The position numbers and the translations under genes were made by a program. The notes under the pieces are model-generated. The model saw nothing but the letters and a program-made list of their open reading frames with translations, had not been told where the DNA came from and made no database searches. A DNA stretch of 64,000 nucleotides from UBA4582 sp047630175 (GTDB lineage Bacteria > Pseudomonadota > Gammaproteobacteria > Pseudomonadales > Azotimanducaceae), in the NCBI GenBank assembly GCA_047630175.1, contig JBLHVI010000008.1:1-64000 (forward strand), read 5' to 3'. Position 1 is the first letter of the stretch. Every line of letters starts with the position of its first letter. Positions 1 to 7,493 of this stretch are shown piece after piece.

Positions 1-2
1 CG

Positions 3-377
3 ACGACGCACGCACAGGATTACTTACATGAGTGTTTGGCGCTGTCTCCGTCTATATCCATCGTTTTAGTATTGGCGAGCAGTATTAGGGCGTCACAAGG
101 TGATGAGGCTATGGCGAAATTTATCGCAAATCACCTAAAAGAAAACCCAACTATTCGTGGGTTGTCGCAGCTTATTGACCTGCATATCGACAATACGAGC
201 GGTGTCGCTCGACAGAACCTGGCAATCTTACGCAGCTTTACGCAGGCGTTAGTAGCCGATAAGCCTGCTTATCGCTGCCATGAATGCGGTTTCGAGGGTA
301 AAAACCTGCATTGGCACTGTCCTGTCTGTAAGCGATGGGGCACCATCGCTGCCATCTTTGGGCTTGAGGGCGAGTAG
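3..377 (+). CDS. lapB: LapB (YciM) C-terminal part, 5' truncated by window edge
   Basis: The frame is open from base 3, so the true start lies left of the window; the TTG at 36 is internal. About 124 residues remain: the end of the helical TPR region, then a rubredoxin-type metal site with paired cysteines in CHEC and CPVC (near 'HWHCPVC'). This terminal zinc/iron knuckle is the hallmark of LapB, an inner-membrane-anchored cytoplasmic protein that acts with FtsH to control LpxC turnover and so lipopolysaccharide synthesis. A comEA-type gene follows 217 bases downstream. Seen: the cysteine motif and the open frame. Known: the family role. Confidence 0.88.
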   Translation, partial: TTHAQDYLHECLALSPSISIVLVLASSIRASQGDEAMAKFIANHLKENPTIRGLSQLIDLHIDNTSGVARQNLAILRSFTQALVADKPAYRCHECGFEGKNLHWHCPVCKRWGTIAAIFGLEGE

Positions 378-594
378 CAGAGACGCGTTCCGTTGCACCA
401 ATGTGTTCTTGTCGTGTTATCAATAGTATTGCGGCTAGTTGTTACCGGCTTACAAATGACAGTTATTGCCACCGTCTGCTAACAGTAATATCCCGTGAGG
501 GTGATGAAGTTTGTCTGTCAGGGCGGCGTGTTCTAAATGAATAAGGTTACATTGCTTTACTGAGGCAAACATATCTAATTCAAAGGAGAACACT

Positions 595-951
595 ATGCAG
601 ACCAAAATCTGGTTGAGGAATGCTTCCCGTACTAAATTATTGCAGATCAAATCCGGTGTTATGCTGGTTTTTGCCTGTATCTGGCTAATAGCGGGCGCGC
701 CGGCTTGGGCAGAGGCGCAGTCTAGTGAAGTCAACGGCGCCGAGACAGCCATGACCGTCAACATTAATGAGGCGGATGCTGAAACGCTTGCCGCCATGCT
801 TGACGGGGTTGGGTTGAAAAAAGCGATGGCAATTATTGCGTATCGTGATGAACATGGGCCCTTTTACTTGGCAGAAGAGCTTACCGCGGTTAAAGGTATT
901 GGTGCAGGCACAGTAGTTAAAAACACTGCGCGTATCATTACTGCTCAATAA
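595..951 (+). CDS. ComEA-family helix-hairpin-helix protein, secreted
   Basis: This is a 118-residue protein. Residues 1 to about 40 form a signal peptide (basic start, hydrophobic core, AWA cleavage-like site). Residues 55-117 are a ComEA helix-hairpin-helix DNA-binding domain: VNINEADAETL, then two hairpin elements ending LDGVGLKKA and VKGIGAGTV. ComEA binds incoming double-stranded DNA in the periplasm during natural transformation; short single-domain versions like this are common in gammaproteobacteria. The start is well supported, with AAAGGAG seven bases before the ATG. It is probably its own transcription unit after lapB. The domain call is firm; the competence role is by family. Confidence 0.85.
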   Translation: MQTKIWLRNASRTKLLQIKSGVMLVFACIWLIAGAPAWAEAQSSEVNGAETAMTVNINEADAETLAAMLDGVGLKKAMAIIAYRDEHGPFYLAEELTAVKGIGAGTVVKNTARIITAQ

Positions 952-1068
952 GACAGTTCAGCAGGGTCGAACAGGCCTGCAGGTAAACGATAGGTGAGCC
1001 GGCAGGTCTGGTTGGCTGGTTATCGGAGGTTTGGGGTATCATAGTACCTTCACAATTTGGATCTCGTG

Positions 1069-1551
1069 ATGGATGCATTGACACCACGACAGATTGGCGC
1101 TGCTTTTAGTAGTACAGAACGCAAGCCGAGTGTGCCGAATCTGGCGCAAGTTGACTGGAGCGTACTGGATTACTTTGGCTGGATTCATCCAGCCGGTCAT
1201 CAGGGCTACCTTGTTATACCGCTGGCTACCGGTCAGTTGCGCGGTATTACCTTGCGACGTACGCAGGCGACCAGTGGCCGCCGCCGCTATGAGATGTGCG
1301 CATGGTGTCATCACGTGCATCGTACTAACGGCACGGCTATGTTCAGTGTGACGGTCGAGGACACGGATGAGCGGGTCACCATCGGTAATCTGATGTGTCG
1401 CAACCTCGATTGCAGCTTGCGCATACGTAACCTATGTTCAGATCCGCCGAGCTATATGAATGAGACGCTGGATCTTGAGCGCAAAGTCGAGCGTTTGCGG
1501 GATGCTATATACCAGTTTCTTTATCGTGCTAATGCACTGCATGATATATAG
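1069..1551 (+). CDS. FBP-domain (EF-G-binding, FusB-type zinc finger) protein
   Basis: About 160 residues, with cysteine pairs CAWC near residue 85 and C-x4-C plus CSDPP near 115-130. Together with WIHPAGHQGYLVIPL and MCRNLDCSLRIRN they resemble the FBP_C treble-clef zinc-finger domain found in FusB/FusC-type proteins that bind elongation factor G. Here it stands alone, as in many uncharacterised bacterial homologues. I prefer the ATG at 1069; a TTG at 1057 in the same frame is possible, and neither has a close Shine-Dalgarno. A ribosome or EF-G role is family inference only, and fusidate resistance should not be assumed. Confidence 0.7.
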   Translation: MDALTPRQIGAAFSSTERKPSVPNLAQVDWSVLDYFGWIHPAGHQGYLVIPLATGQLRGITLRRTQATSGRRRYEMCAWCHHVHRTNGTAMFSVTVEDTDERVTIGNLMCRNLDCSLRIRNLCSDPPSYMNETLDLERKVERLRDAIYQFLYRANALHDI

Positions 1552-1593
1552 TAAAAGAGTGCCGATAGGCGAGAAGCCCTTACGAGGTGCGAA

Positions 1594-1623
1594 TAGGTGG
1601 TGTGTGGAGTAGGTGGTGTGTGG
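1594..1623. repeat. Two 14-bp direct repeats, 16-bp period
   Basis: TAGGTGGTGTGTGG occurs twice (1594-1607 and 1610-1623) separated by AG. It lies in the spacer between the FBP-domain gene and the PPOX gene, about 45 bases before the latter's ATG. It could be slippage-derived or a regulator site; nothing decides which. Confidence 0.6.
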
Positions 1624-1669
1624 CGTCGCGCCGGGTAGAATAGATTCACGTCAATGAGGAAATCTAATC

Positions 1670-2053
1670 ATGGCCAGTTTTGATCCCGCCATAACACCTT
1701 ACATTAGCCTTGAAACCTATCGAAAAACAGGTGCTGGGGTTAGCACGCCCGTTTGGGTAGCGACTTTTGAAGACCGCCACTATGTGTTTTCTGAGTCACG
1801 GGCAGGGAAGGTCAAAAGGATTCGCAATGACCCGCAGATTAAAATCGCGGCGTGCAACTATAGTGGCACCGTCAGTAGTGAATGGTTGTCAGGCCAAGTC
1901 TGCATCGTCACGGAACCCGCACTAATTCGTCGTGTCTACGCAGAGTTCACCACAAAATATGGTTGGCAGTTTCGGTTGACCAATGTTTTGTCACGCTTGT
2001 CGGGTCGCTACCATCAGCGCGCCATGCTGGAAATATCGCTAGATCTCAGCTAG
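1670..2053 (+). CDS. PPOX-class split-barrel flavin/F420-type oxidoreductase
   Basis: A 127-residue protein with the pyridoxamine-phosphate-oxidase-like split barrel: ISLETYRKTG-GVSTPVWVA at the N-terminus, the VFSESRAGKVKRIRNDPQI segment near residues 43-61, and a C-terminal strand typical of the 'PPOX class F420-dependent' family. In organisms without F420 such proteins may use FMN, heme or biliverdin, so the cofactor is unknown. The start is supported by GAGGAAA seven bases before the ATG. It converges with the globin-like gene 20 bases downstream. The substrate cannot be told from sequence. Confidence 0.78.
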   Translation: MASFDPAITPYISLETYRKTGAGVSTPVWVATFEDRHYVFSESRAGKVKRIRNDPQIKIAACNYSGTVSSEWLSGQVCIVTEPALIRRVYAEFTTKYGWQFRLTNVLSRLSGRYHQRAMLEISLDLS

Positions 2054-2073
2054 CACGTTAGGCGTTGCGCTGT

Positions 2074-2478
2074 TCATAATCGGTTGTCTATCTCCATGAG
2101 TAAGCCTGCCAGTCGCTGCTGCCAGGCGTGCTCAAAGCTTTGCGTCCATGCACCGCCTAGCGCATTTTCAACCGTCTCCTTAATGGCAGCGAGCAAGTTG
2201 CCATACATATGTGCTTCGACACTGTAGGCGAGACGGTGGTTTTTCATCTCAAAATTAAGGTAGTTAGCTTCACTGCTATAGTCTTCAATCATTAGCAGGC
2301 GAAAGACTTCATCAAGCATTTTGCCCCTAACGAGCTCGTCGATATGGGACATCAGTGCTTCCGAGCCTGGGCAGCGCGCGAAGTAGTTTTGATAGATGGC
2401 CGGTGAAATATCACCGGCCATCTCCGCAGCTATTTCTAGACTAAGACAGACTGGATCTTCGAGTTCAACCTGTTCCAT
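2074..2478 (-). CDS. Globin-like protein
   Basis: This 134-residue all-helical protein has the layout of a single-domain globin. An N-terminal helix carries IYQNYFARCPGSEALM. A probable proximal histidine sits in MKNHRLAYSVEAHMYG, and the G/H helices read LLAAIKETVENALGG and FEHAWQQRLAGLLMEI. The spacing of NH-R-x-A-Y-S-V-x-A-H-x-Y to the W-containing last helices matches bacterial haemoglobins and flavohaemoglobin head domains, but no reductase domain follows. Heme binding and gas chemistry are inferred. It could also be a heme-less sensor-type globin. It is leftward and close downstream of the MFS gene (93-base gap), so possibly co-transcribed. Confidence 0.6.
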   Translation of the reverse strand: MEQVELEDPVCLSLEIAAEMAGDISPAIYQNYFARCPGSEALMSHIDELVRGKMLDEVFRLLMIEDYSSEANYLNFEMKNHRLAYSVEAHMYGNLLAAIKETVENALGGAWTQSFEHAWQQRLAGLLMEIDNRL

Positions 2479-2570
2479 AAGCGCTCAACCTCCTGTCTAT
2501 AGACCTGTCGTTTCTGTAGCGCTAGCGTCAGTACTTACTGCTTCATGACCTTTCGTCTCGTTGCACAGGC

Positions 2571-3914
2571 TCAATGAGCTGCTTGTGCCCTTGCCAGATC
2601 ACCTGGTAGATGCTTGCCCGCCAGATAGTAGTTAATGAATGAGATTAGATAAACAAAGCTGCAGATCAACAAGGCGGTACGCAGCGACTCCACATCATTC
2701 ATTTGCCAAATTGACTGGAATAGGTCGCTGAGAATACCGACCGTGGTGGGACCAAACACCAGGCCAATGATATTGATGATAAACAGCAACAGAGCTGAGG
2801 CTGCCGCGCGCATCGCTAGCGGTGCCAGAGACTGGGTCATACCGAAAGTTGGGCCCGTGTAAAGGTTGCTGAGAAGGGCTGGTACTGAGTACAGCGCAAG
2901 AATTACGTAGAGGTTATCTATTGTGAAAACACCGATGCTAAAGGGCACCGCGATTAGAAAACCGAAAGCCGGAATCCACATGTACCAGCTAAGATTCTTG
3001 GCGCCGAGTTTATCGGCCAAAAAACCGCCGCTCAACGTTCCGATGCCACCGGCTATACCGATAATGAGCCCCAGAGCGGTGCCGACTTGACCTGTCGTCA
3101 TGTCATGGGCGCGTATCAAGTAAGATGGCATCCAGGCGATGGTGCCATAGCCTACAAAGGCCTGGGTGCCTGCACCTAGAGAGATCTGCCGAAAAGATTT
3201 AAACGCCCACATAGTGCTCAGCACTTCTTTGAATGGTATCGGCTTCGCGTCGAAAACGCGGCCTTCTGAATGACCGCGTGGTGGCTCTTTAACGGTCATT
3301 TTAAGGACAATAGCGAGGATGACGCCAGGAATTCCGACCAGCAAAAACGCGTTTCTCCAACCAAAGAATTGGTCGATCCAGCCTCCCGCGAGGTTACCGA
3401 ATAAGATACCCACGGGAATACCTAGTGCATAAATACCGAGTGCACTGGCGCGTTCATTCGGCGGGAAATAGTCGGCGAGTAGTGAGTGCGAGGGCGGGCT
3501 GCCGCCTGCCTCGCCAATGCCGACACCGATGCGAGCCGCCAATAGATGCCAGAAGTTGCCTGCCATGCCTGACAAGGCCGTCATTACGCTCCAGATGCCG
3601 AGTGATGCGGTGATGATGTTGACCCGTGAATACTTGTCAGCGAGACGGGCGATAGGGATGCCCAACGTGGCATAAAAAATACCGAATGCAATGCCGCTTA
3701 GTGCGCCAATTTGCGTATCAGACAAGTTCAAGTCGACCTTAATAGACTGTGCCAGGATCGCAAGGATTTGTCGGTCAACGAAATTGAAGATGTAAACCAC
3801 CATTAATACGCCAAGTACGTAGTGGGTATAAGGCTTGGAGTAAAGCGTTCTGTTACTGGCTGCAGCTGGCTCGGTAGTCTCAGGTGCATTGTCTGGAGTG
3901 GGCGTATCGGTCAT
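2571..3914 (-). CDS. MFS transporter, spinster-like
   Basis: The preferred start gives 447 residues with about 12 membrane segments. Diagnostic pieces are YIFNFVDRQILAILAQ in segment 1, the loop motif LADKYSRVN after segment 2, and GIGEAGGSPPSHSLLADYFP in segment 4-5, all typical of spinster-family major facilitator proteins. The frame is open to 3986, but the ATG at 3914 has an AGGAG eight bases upstream and begins a short polar tail, as usual for this group. The substrate is unknown; relatives have been linked to lipids or organic acids. It is upstream of the globin-like gene on the same strand. Confidence 0.85.
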   Translation of the reverse strand: MTDTPTPDNAPETTEPAAASNRTLYSKPYTHYVLGVLMVVYIFNFVDRQILAILAQSIKVDLNLSDTQIGALSGIAFGIFYATLGIPIARLADKYSRVNIITASLGIWSVMTALSGMAGNFWHLLAARIGVGIGEAGGSPPSHSLLADYFPPNERASALGIYALGIPVGILFGNLAGGWIDQFFGWRNAFLLVGIPGVILAIVLKMTVKEPPRGHSEGRVFDAKPIPFKEVLSTMWAFKSFRQISLGAGTQAFVGYGTIAWMPSYLIRAHDMTTGQVGTALGLIIGIAGGIGTLSGGFLADKLGAKNLSWYMWIPAFGFLIAVPFSIGVFTIDNLYVILALYSVPALLSNLYTGPTFGMTQSLAPLAMRAAASALLLFIINIIGLVFGPTTVGILSDLFQSIWQMNDVESLRTALLICSFVYLISFINYYLAGKHLPGDLARAQAAH

Positions 3915-4117
3915 AAATTTGTAGCTCCTGCGAGACTGCTTTATCAGCATGTTGTTGTACTTGTTTGGGTCGCGGGTGAACTGCACCGTGAAAACCTTGG
4001 CGCCGCCAGATTAAAACATATTGATGCAGGTAGTGGCACTGCCAATCTGGCTGTATTGATGGCTAACTAGTCGTTGTTCAACCGCTAATTATTCATGAAT
4101 CACTCTCTAATCGCAGG

Positions 4118-4774
4118 TTAGTCAAGGAAAGTTGCAAAGCTAGTCAGTGATTCCCTGTCAGACACCAAGCTATTAACGGCTGCGTGCTTATCGGGGTAGC
4201 CGATTGCAACGCCACAAAATAGCATCTGCTCAGCAGGTGCCTGAACAAAGCTGGCCACGGTATCTGCTTTGGTCGCCCAAGCTTCTTGGGCACAGGTACC
4301 GAGGCCGGCGTCGGTCGCAAGTAGCATGAAAGACTGCAGGAACATACCGAGATCAGACCACTGTGGCGGGCCCATTTGCCGATCAACAAAGCAGAAAATA
4401 GCGGCAGGTGCGCCAAAGAATTTGTAGTTTTCCATCAGTCGGCGAATGCGCGCAGGCCTGTCTTCACGCGGAATGCCCAGTAACCGATACATATCCTCGC
4501 CAACCTTGAAACGTGACGATCGATAAGGCTCAGTGAGTCCTTGAGGGTAGATCTCATACGCGGGAGTCTCATTGCTAACGGGCTGCTTGAGATGCTCTTG
4601 AAAGCGGCTCATCGCAGGACCGTTAACGACATAAATACGCCAGGGCTGTACATTGCCACCGGAGGGCGCGCGCGCGGCTCCCTGCAGAAGTTGTTCAAGC
4701 AGTGCGGTAGTAACGGGTGTTTCTAGAAACCCTCTGATGGATTTTCGTGCCGTAATGGCTTCTCTGACATTCAT
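4118..4774 (-). CDS. Nitroreductase-family FMN oxidoreductase
   Basis: A 218-residue protein of standard nitroreductase length. FMN-binding signatures are RKSIRGF near residue 10-16, ARAPSGGNVQPWRIYVV near 34-50, and the late GLGTCAQEAWA stretch. Family members are homodimeric FMN enzymes that reduce nitro compounds, quinones or related acceptors with NAD(P)H. The physiological acceptor is unknown. The start is backed by AGGAAGG seven bases before the ATG. It is a single leftward gene between ychJ and the MFS gene. Confidence 0.85.
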   Translation of the reverse strand: MNVREAITARKSIRGFLETPVTTALLEQLLQGAARAPSGGNVQPWRIYVVNGPAMSRFQEHLKQPVSNETPAYEIYPQGLTEPYRSSRFKVGEDMYRLLGIPREDRPARIRRLMENYKFFGAPAAIFCFVDRQMGPPQWSDLGMFLQSFMLLATDAGLGTCAQEAWATKADTVASFVQAPAEQMLFCGVAIGYPDKHAAVNSLVSDRESLTSFATFLD

Positions 4775-4910
4775 AGTGAGACCTTCCTAGAGTGATTTGC
4801 ACAGGGTGATTTGCATAGTTTGATCTGCATAATGTGACGAACTCCAAAATAACCGGAAGATAAGGCTACTTAGCAGCTGGCCAGTTTTACTGATGTTAAG
4901 TCATGGGACG

Positions 4911-5336
4911 TTAAGTGTCGTTATCGCGGAGATCGCCGTCGATATAGACCCAATAGCCTGCCACGCGCCCAAAGCGACTGATCTCATGCAGTCTATGGGC
5001 TCGCCCGTCGATCTTATAGCGAGCGACAAATTCCACTGTTCCTGTGGCGTCTAGACGTGCGCCCTGTTCGCGTGCGAGAATTTTTAACCCTAGCCAGCGC
5101 TGGCTCTCATCAAAAACAATTTCCGGTGGCCGGGTATCGGGATGCCAGGAAGCGAGCAGGTAGGACGCGTGCGCTAACGTGAACGCGGTGTATCGCGCGC
5201 GCATAAGTGCCTCAGCGGTGTCTGCCGGTTGCCGACCGTCAAGGCGCGGGCCACAGCACTGCGCTAAAGGTGTCGGTGTGCCGCAGGGACAGGTAGGTCC
5301 AATGTCTGCATTATTTTTGCGAGATCGGGAGCTCAA
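4911..5336 (-). CDS. ychJ: YchJ family (UPF0225, SEC-C-type metal motif) protein
   Basis: 141 residues. The N-terminal CPCGTPTPLAQCCGP is a SEC-C-like zinc motif, followed by the NTF2-like UPF0225 fold with ALMRARYTAFTLA, YLLASWHP and VEFVARYKIDGRAHRLHEIS. The function is unknown; the metal motif suggests binding to protein or ribosome surfaces. The start appears to be TTG at 5336, with a GGAG twelve bases upstream, and it overlaps the TGA of the decayed NTF2-like gene (TTGA). The two were probably translationally coupled before the upstream gene broke. Confidence 0.82.
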   Translation of the reverse strand: MSSRSRKNNADIGPTCPCGTPTPLAQCCGPRLDGRQPADTAEALMRARYTAFTLAHASYLLASWHPDTRPPEIVFDESQRWLGLKILAREQGARLDATGTVEFVARYKIDGRAHRLHEISRFGRVAGYWVYIDGDLRDNDT

Positions 5337-5874
5337 TGATCGAAAGCTCCATCATCGGCGCTACCGCTATCGGACGGCTCGTGATCAAGGATTTCACGAT
5401 CGGCTTTTTGAGTCATTGCGTCCACTTTATCGGTAATGCTATTGGGATCAGCAAGGTCAGGTTGTATTGATTAACCATCCAGCTGGTCTTTTCGCGTCCG
5501 ACAATGCCGGTACCGCGGTAGCGGTCAAGGGTATCATTGCTAAGAATTTCGTCAAACCAGCTAATCAGACTCGTCGTGTCCTGGATCATATGTCGCTTCA
5601 GCCCGCGGTAAGTCCAGCCGCGCTCCCGAGCAAAGCTGGGGCGTGTTTAGTCTTTAAATTCAGCGACCGTCCAGCGCTCAGAAATATCTGTTCCCATAAA
5701 CGTGTCGCCGGCCGCGAAGCGACTAAAATAGTCGGCGCCATCAGCGATAGCTGCGGCATGGCCAAAGCTGTCGAGCAAATCGTTGATTTATGCCTTATAC
5801 GCCGCTGTGTTGTCGAAGCTATTAGCGATCGCATCATGAGTACCCATTAGTCCAAGCGACGTGAATCCCAGCAT
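5333..5874 (-). pseudogene. Decayed NTF2/SnoaL-like protein gene
   Basis: Read leftward from an ATG at 5874, a protein resembling the NTF2-like (SnoaL-type) family is recognisable: DYFSRFAAGDTFMGTDISER, then WTVAEFKD, GWTYRGLKRHM, SWFDEILSND, YRGTGIVGR and MVNQYNLTLLIP. It is broken by a TAA at 5788-5790, a second TAA at 5647-5649 exactly where the family has EFKxY, and a one-base frameshift near 5450, after which the ending IPNSITDKVDAMTQKA continues in a new frame to a TGA at 5333-5335. Three independent lesions make a sequencing error unlikely. The remnant still overlaps the ychJ start. Confidence 0.8.
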
Positions 5875-5925
5875 TACGTCCGGCGATAGTAACGCTAATC
5901 TGTCGGTAAGTCGGCAAATCCCCTA

Positions 5926-6108
5926 CCATCGCTGTTGCATTCCACCCGATACAATATGGGCACCTCGGGTCTGCCCGGCTTCAATAAGCAAGCATGCAGG
6001 GAGTCCTTGACCTAGAAAATGTTCACGATAGACGCCGATCATGCCGTGGGCGCCGGCAGTGCAGAAGAACCCGTCAGGCGCTGGACCATCATAAGGCTGT
6101 TCACGAAT
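5926..6108 (-). other. Unrecognised short open segment, possible gene remnant
   Basis: Between in-frame stops at 6109-6111 and 5923-5925 the leftward strand encodes about 61 residues. They read like protein (GFFCTAGAHGMIGVYREHF, LIEAGQTRGAHIVSGGM) but have no good start codon and no family I recognise. It sits directly upstream of the broken NTF2-like gene, so it may be part of the same decaying segment. Apart from this, 5875-6259 shows no gene. Confidence 0.3.
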
Positions 6109-6259
6109 TTAAGGCGTTTGTATTGAGCGTGTGTTGTCGACGCCTATTTTGCGCGCTTTTTAAGGAACGAGGGTATTTTGCCGATCAAAGGCAAACGCCA
6201 AAATAACGCTGGTGATTTAAAGCACCGATAAGGTTGGTTGGGGAGATCTATGACGCTGT

Positions 6260-7333
6260 TCAATAAGCAAAGCGTGCGTTGCGGACGATTTGCAGGACAA
6301 ATCGAAGTTTAGCGATGGCGGGCTTGGAGAGCACAAAAGGATACAGATCGCCATAACCGCTGCTGCGGTTGATGCTGTTAGCAGCATAGGTTAGTGGCAG
6401 CCATTGTTCGAGTAGTTCATCGAAAGTGGCTGCCCAGTAACTATCCACCGGTGTAAACAATTGGCGAGTGAGGTTGCCGGTGATGACCACGCCGAATTCG
6501 TTAGCCGTTTCCAATGAGTCGACAATGGTAATGAAGTGGGCCCAGGTTTCTGCCCAGTCCTCCATCGGATGAGCGCTTGCATAGGCGCTAATATAATGGT
6601 CCTCCCAGCCTAAAATGGGTCCACGGCGATAGTGCCGACTGATTGCGCCATCATAGTCTCGACGCTCGTCACCAAATAATTGGCGGAAGGCATCTAGCTC
6701 AGTGGCGTTAGCGATCAATAGCTGCCAGTAATGGTGGCCACTTTCGTGACGGAAATGGCCAAGTACTGTGCGGTAAACTTCGTTGAGATTAAGGCGCCGC
6801 TTTTCTCGCTCGGCATCATCGGCTTCTGCGAGGTTAACGGTAATAATCCCCTTAGAATGGCCCGTGAGGACGATGTTGTCTTCACGGAAGCTGGCATGGG
6901 TATCTTTCAAAAATCTAAATGCCATTCCTTGATTCGGATTTTCTTGCTTTGAAACAACGGGTAGGCCAAGTCGGAATAGACTGTAGAGTAGTCGCCGCTT
7001 TCCCGCCTCAAGCTTAATCCAGAGCGGTACATTGGCCTTTACTGATAGGTCTGGGACAATTTCATTCAGACAACAAGAGCGGCAATAGACGTCATGACTA
7101 TCGCTTGGGACGAGCCAGTTACAACCTTGCCAGTCAATTCCGTTCTTACAAAGTCGATAGCTGCTCTGCCGTGGATTATTAGTAACGGGATGCAGATAGC
7201 CATCGGCCTCCTGAGTGAGCGTGACTAGATTGTGCTCGTCCGGGACATAGCCCAAACAAGAGCCACAGCTTAGGCACTGGCTGTTCTCAAAATAGGCGGG
7301 CTGGCTGCACAGTTGGCAGATAAAAGACTTCAT
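6260..7333 (-). CDS. Putative zinc-binding metallopeptidase with N-terminal zinc ribbon
   Basis: 357 residues from the preferred ATG at 7333 (MKSFICQLC). The N-terminal zinc ribbon has CQLC and CLSCGSC, followed by further Cys pairs (YCRSCC) near residue 83. The catalytic part carries HESGH at about residues 196-200 inside a helix ending in HYW, and a later DWAETWAHF segment. This matches the uncharacterised 'zinc-binding metallopeptidase' family (formerly DUF2248). It is cytoplasmic, with no signal peptide or membrane segment. The frame extends to 7390, but homologues begin with MK-F-C. No operon partner. Confidence 0.8.
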   Translation of the reverse strand: MKSFICQLCSQPAYFENSQCLSCGSCLGYVPDEHNLVTLTQEADGYLHPVTNNPRQSSYRLCKNGIDWQGCNWLVPSDSHDVYCRSCCLNEIVPDLSVKANVPLWIKLEAGKRRLLYSLFRLGLPVVSKQENPNQGMAFRFLKDTHASFREDNIVLTGHSKGIITVNLAEADDAEREKRRLNLNEVYRTVLGHFRHESGHHYWQLLIANATELDAFRQLFGDERRDYDGAISRHYRRGPILGWEDHYISAYASAHPMEDWAETWAHFITIVDSLETANEFGVVITGNLTRQLFTPVDSYWAATFDELLEQWLPLTYAANSINRSSGYGDLYPFVLSKPAIAKLRFVLQIVRNARFAY

Positions 7334-7493
7334 AGAAGTTCGTATGGCGTAGGTTGTTGTATGGTAGCCGTTGGGCTGCCTCGGAGACAAGATCTACCGT
7401 GCTGTTCATTTTTTGATTGGGCTATGAGTATTATTTGTCAAGTAAATTAGCTAAGTTATTGTTTTTAATGAATGGCCCAATTAGAATCGAGCG

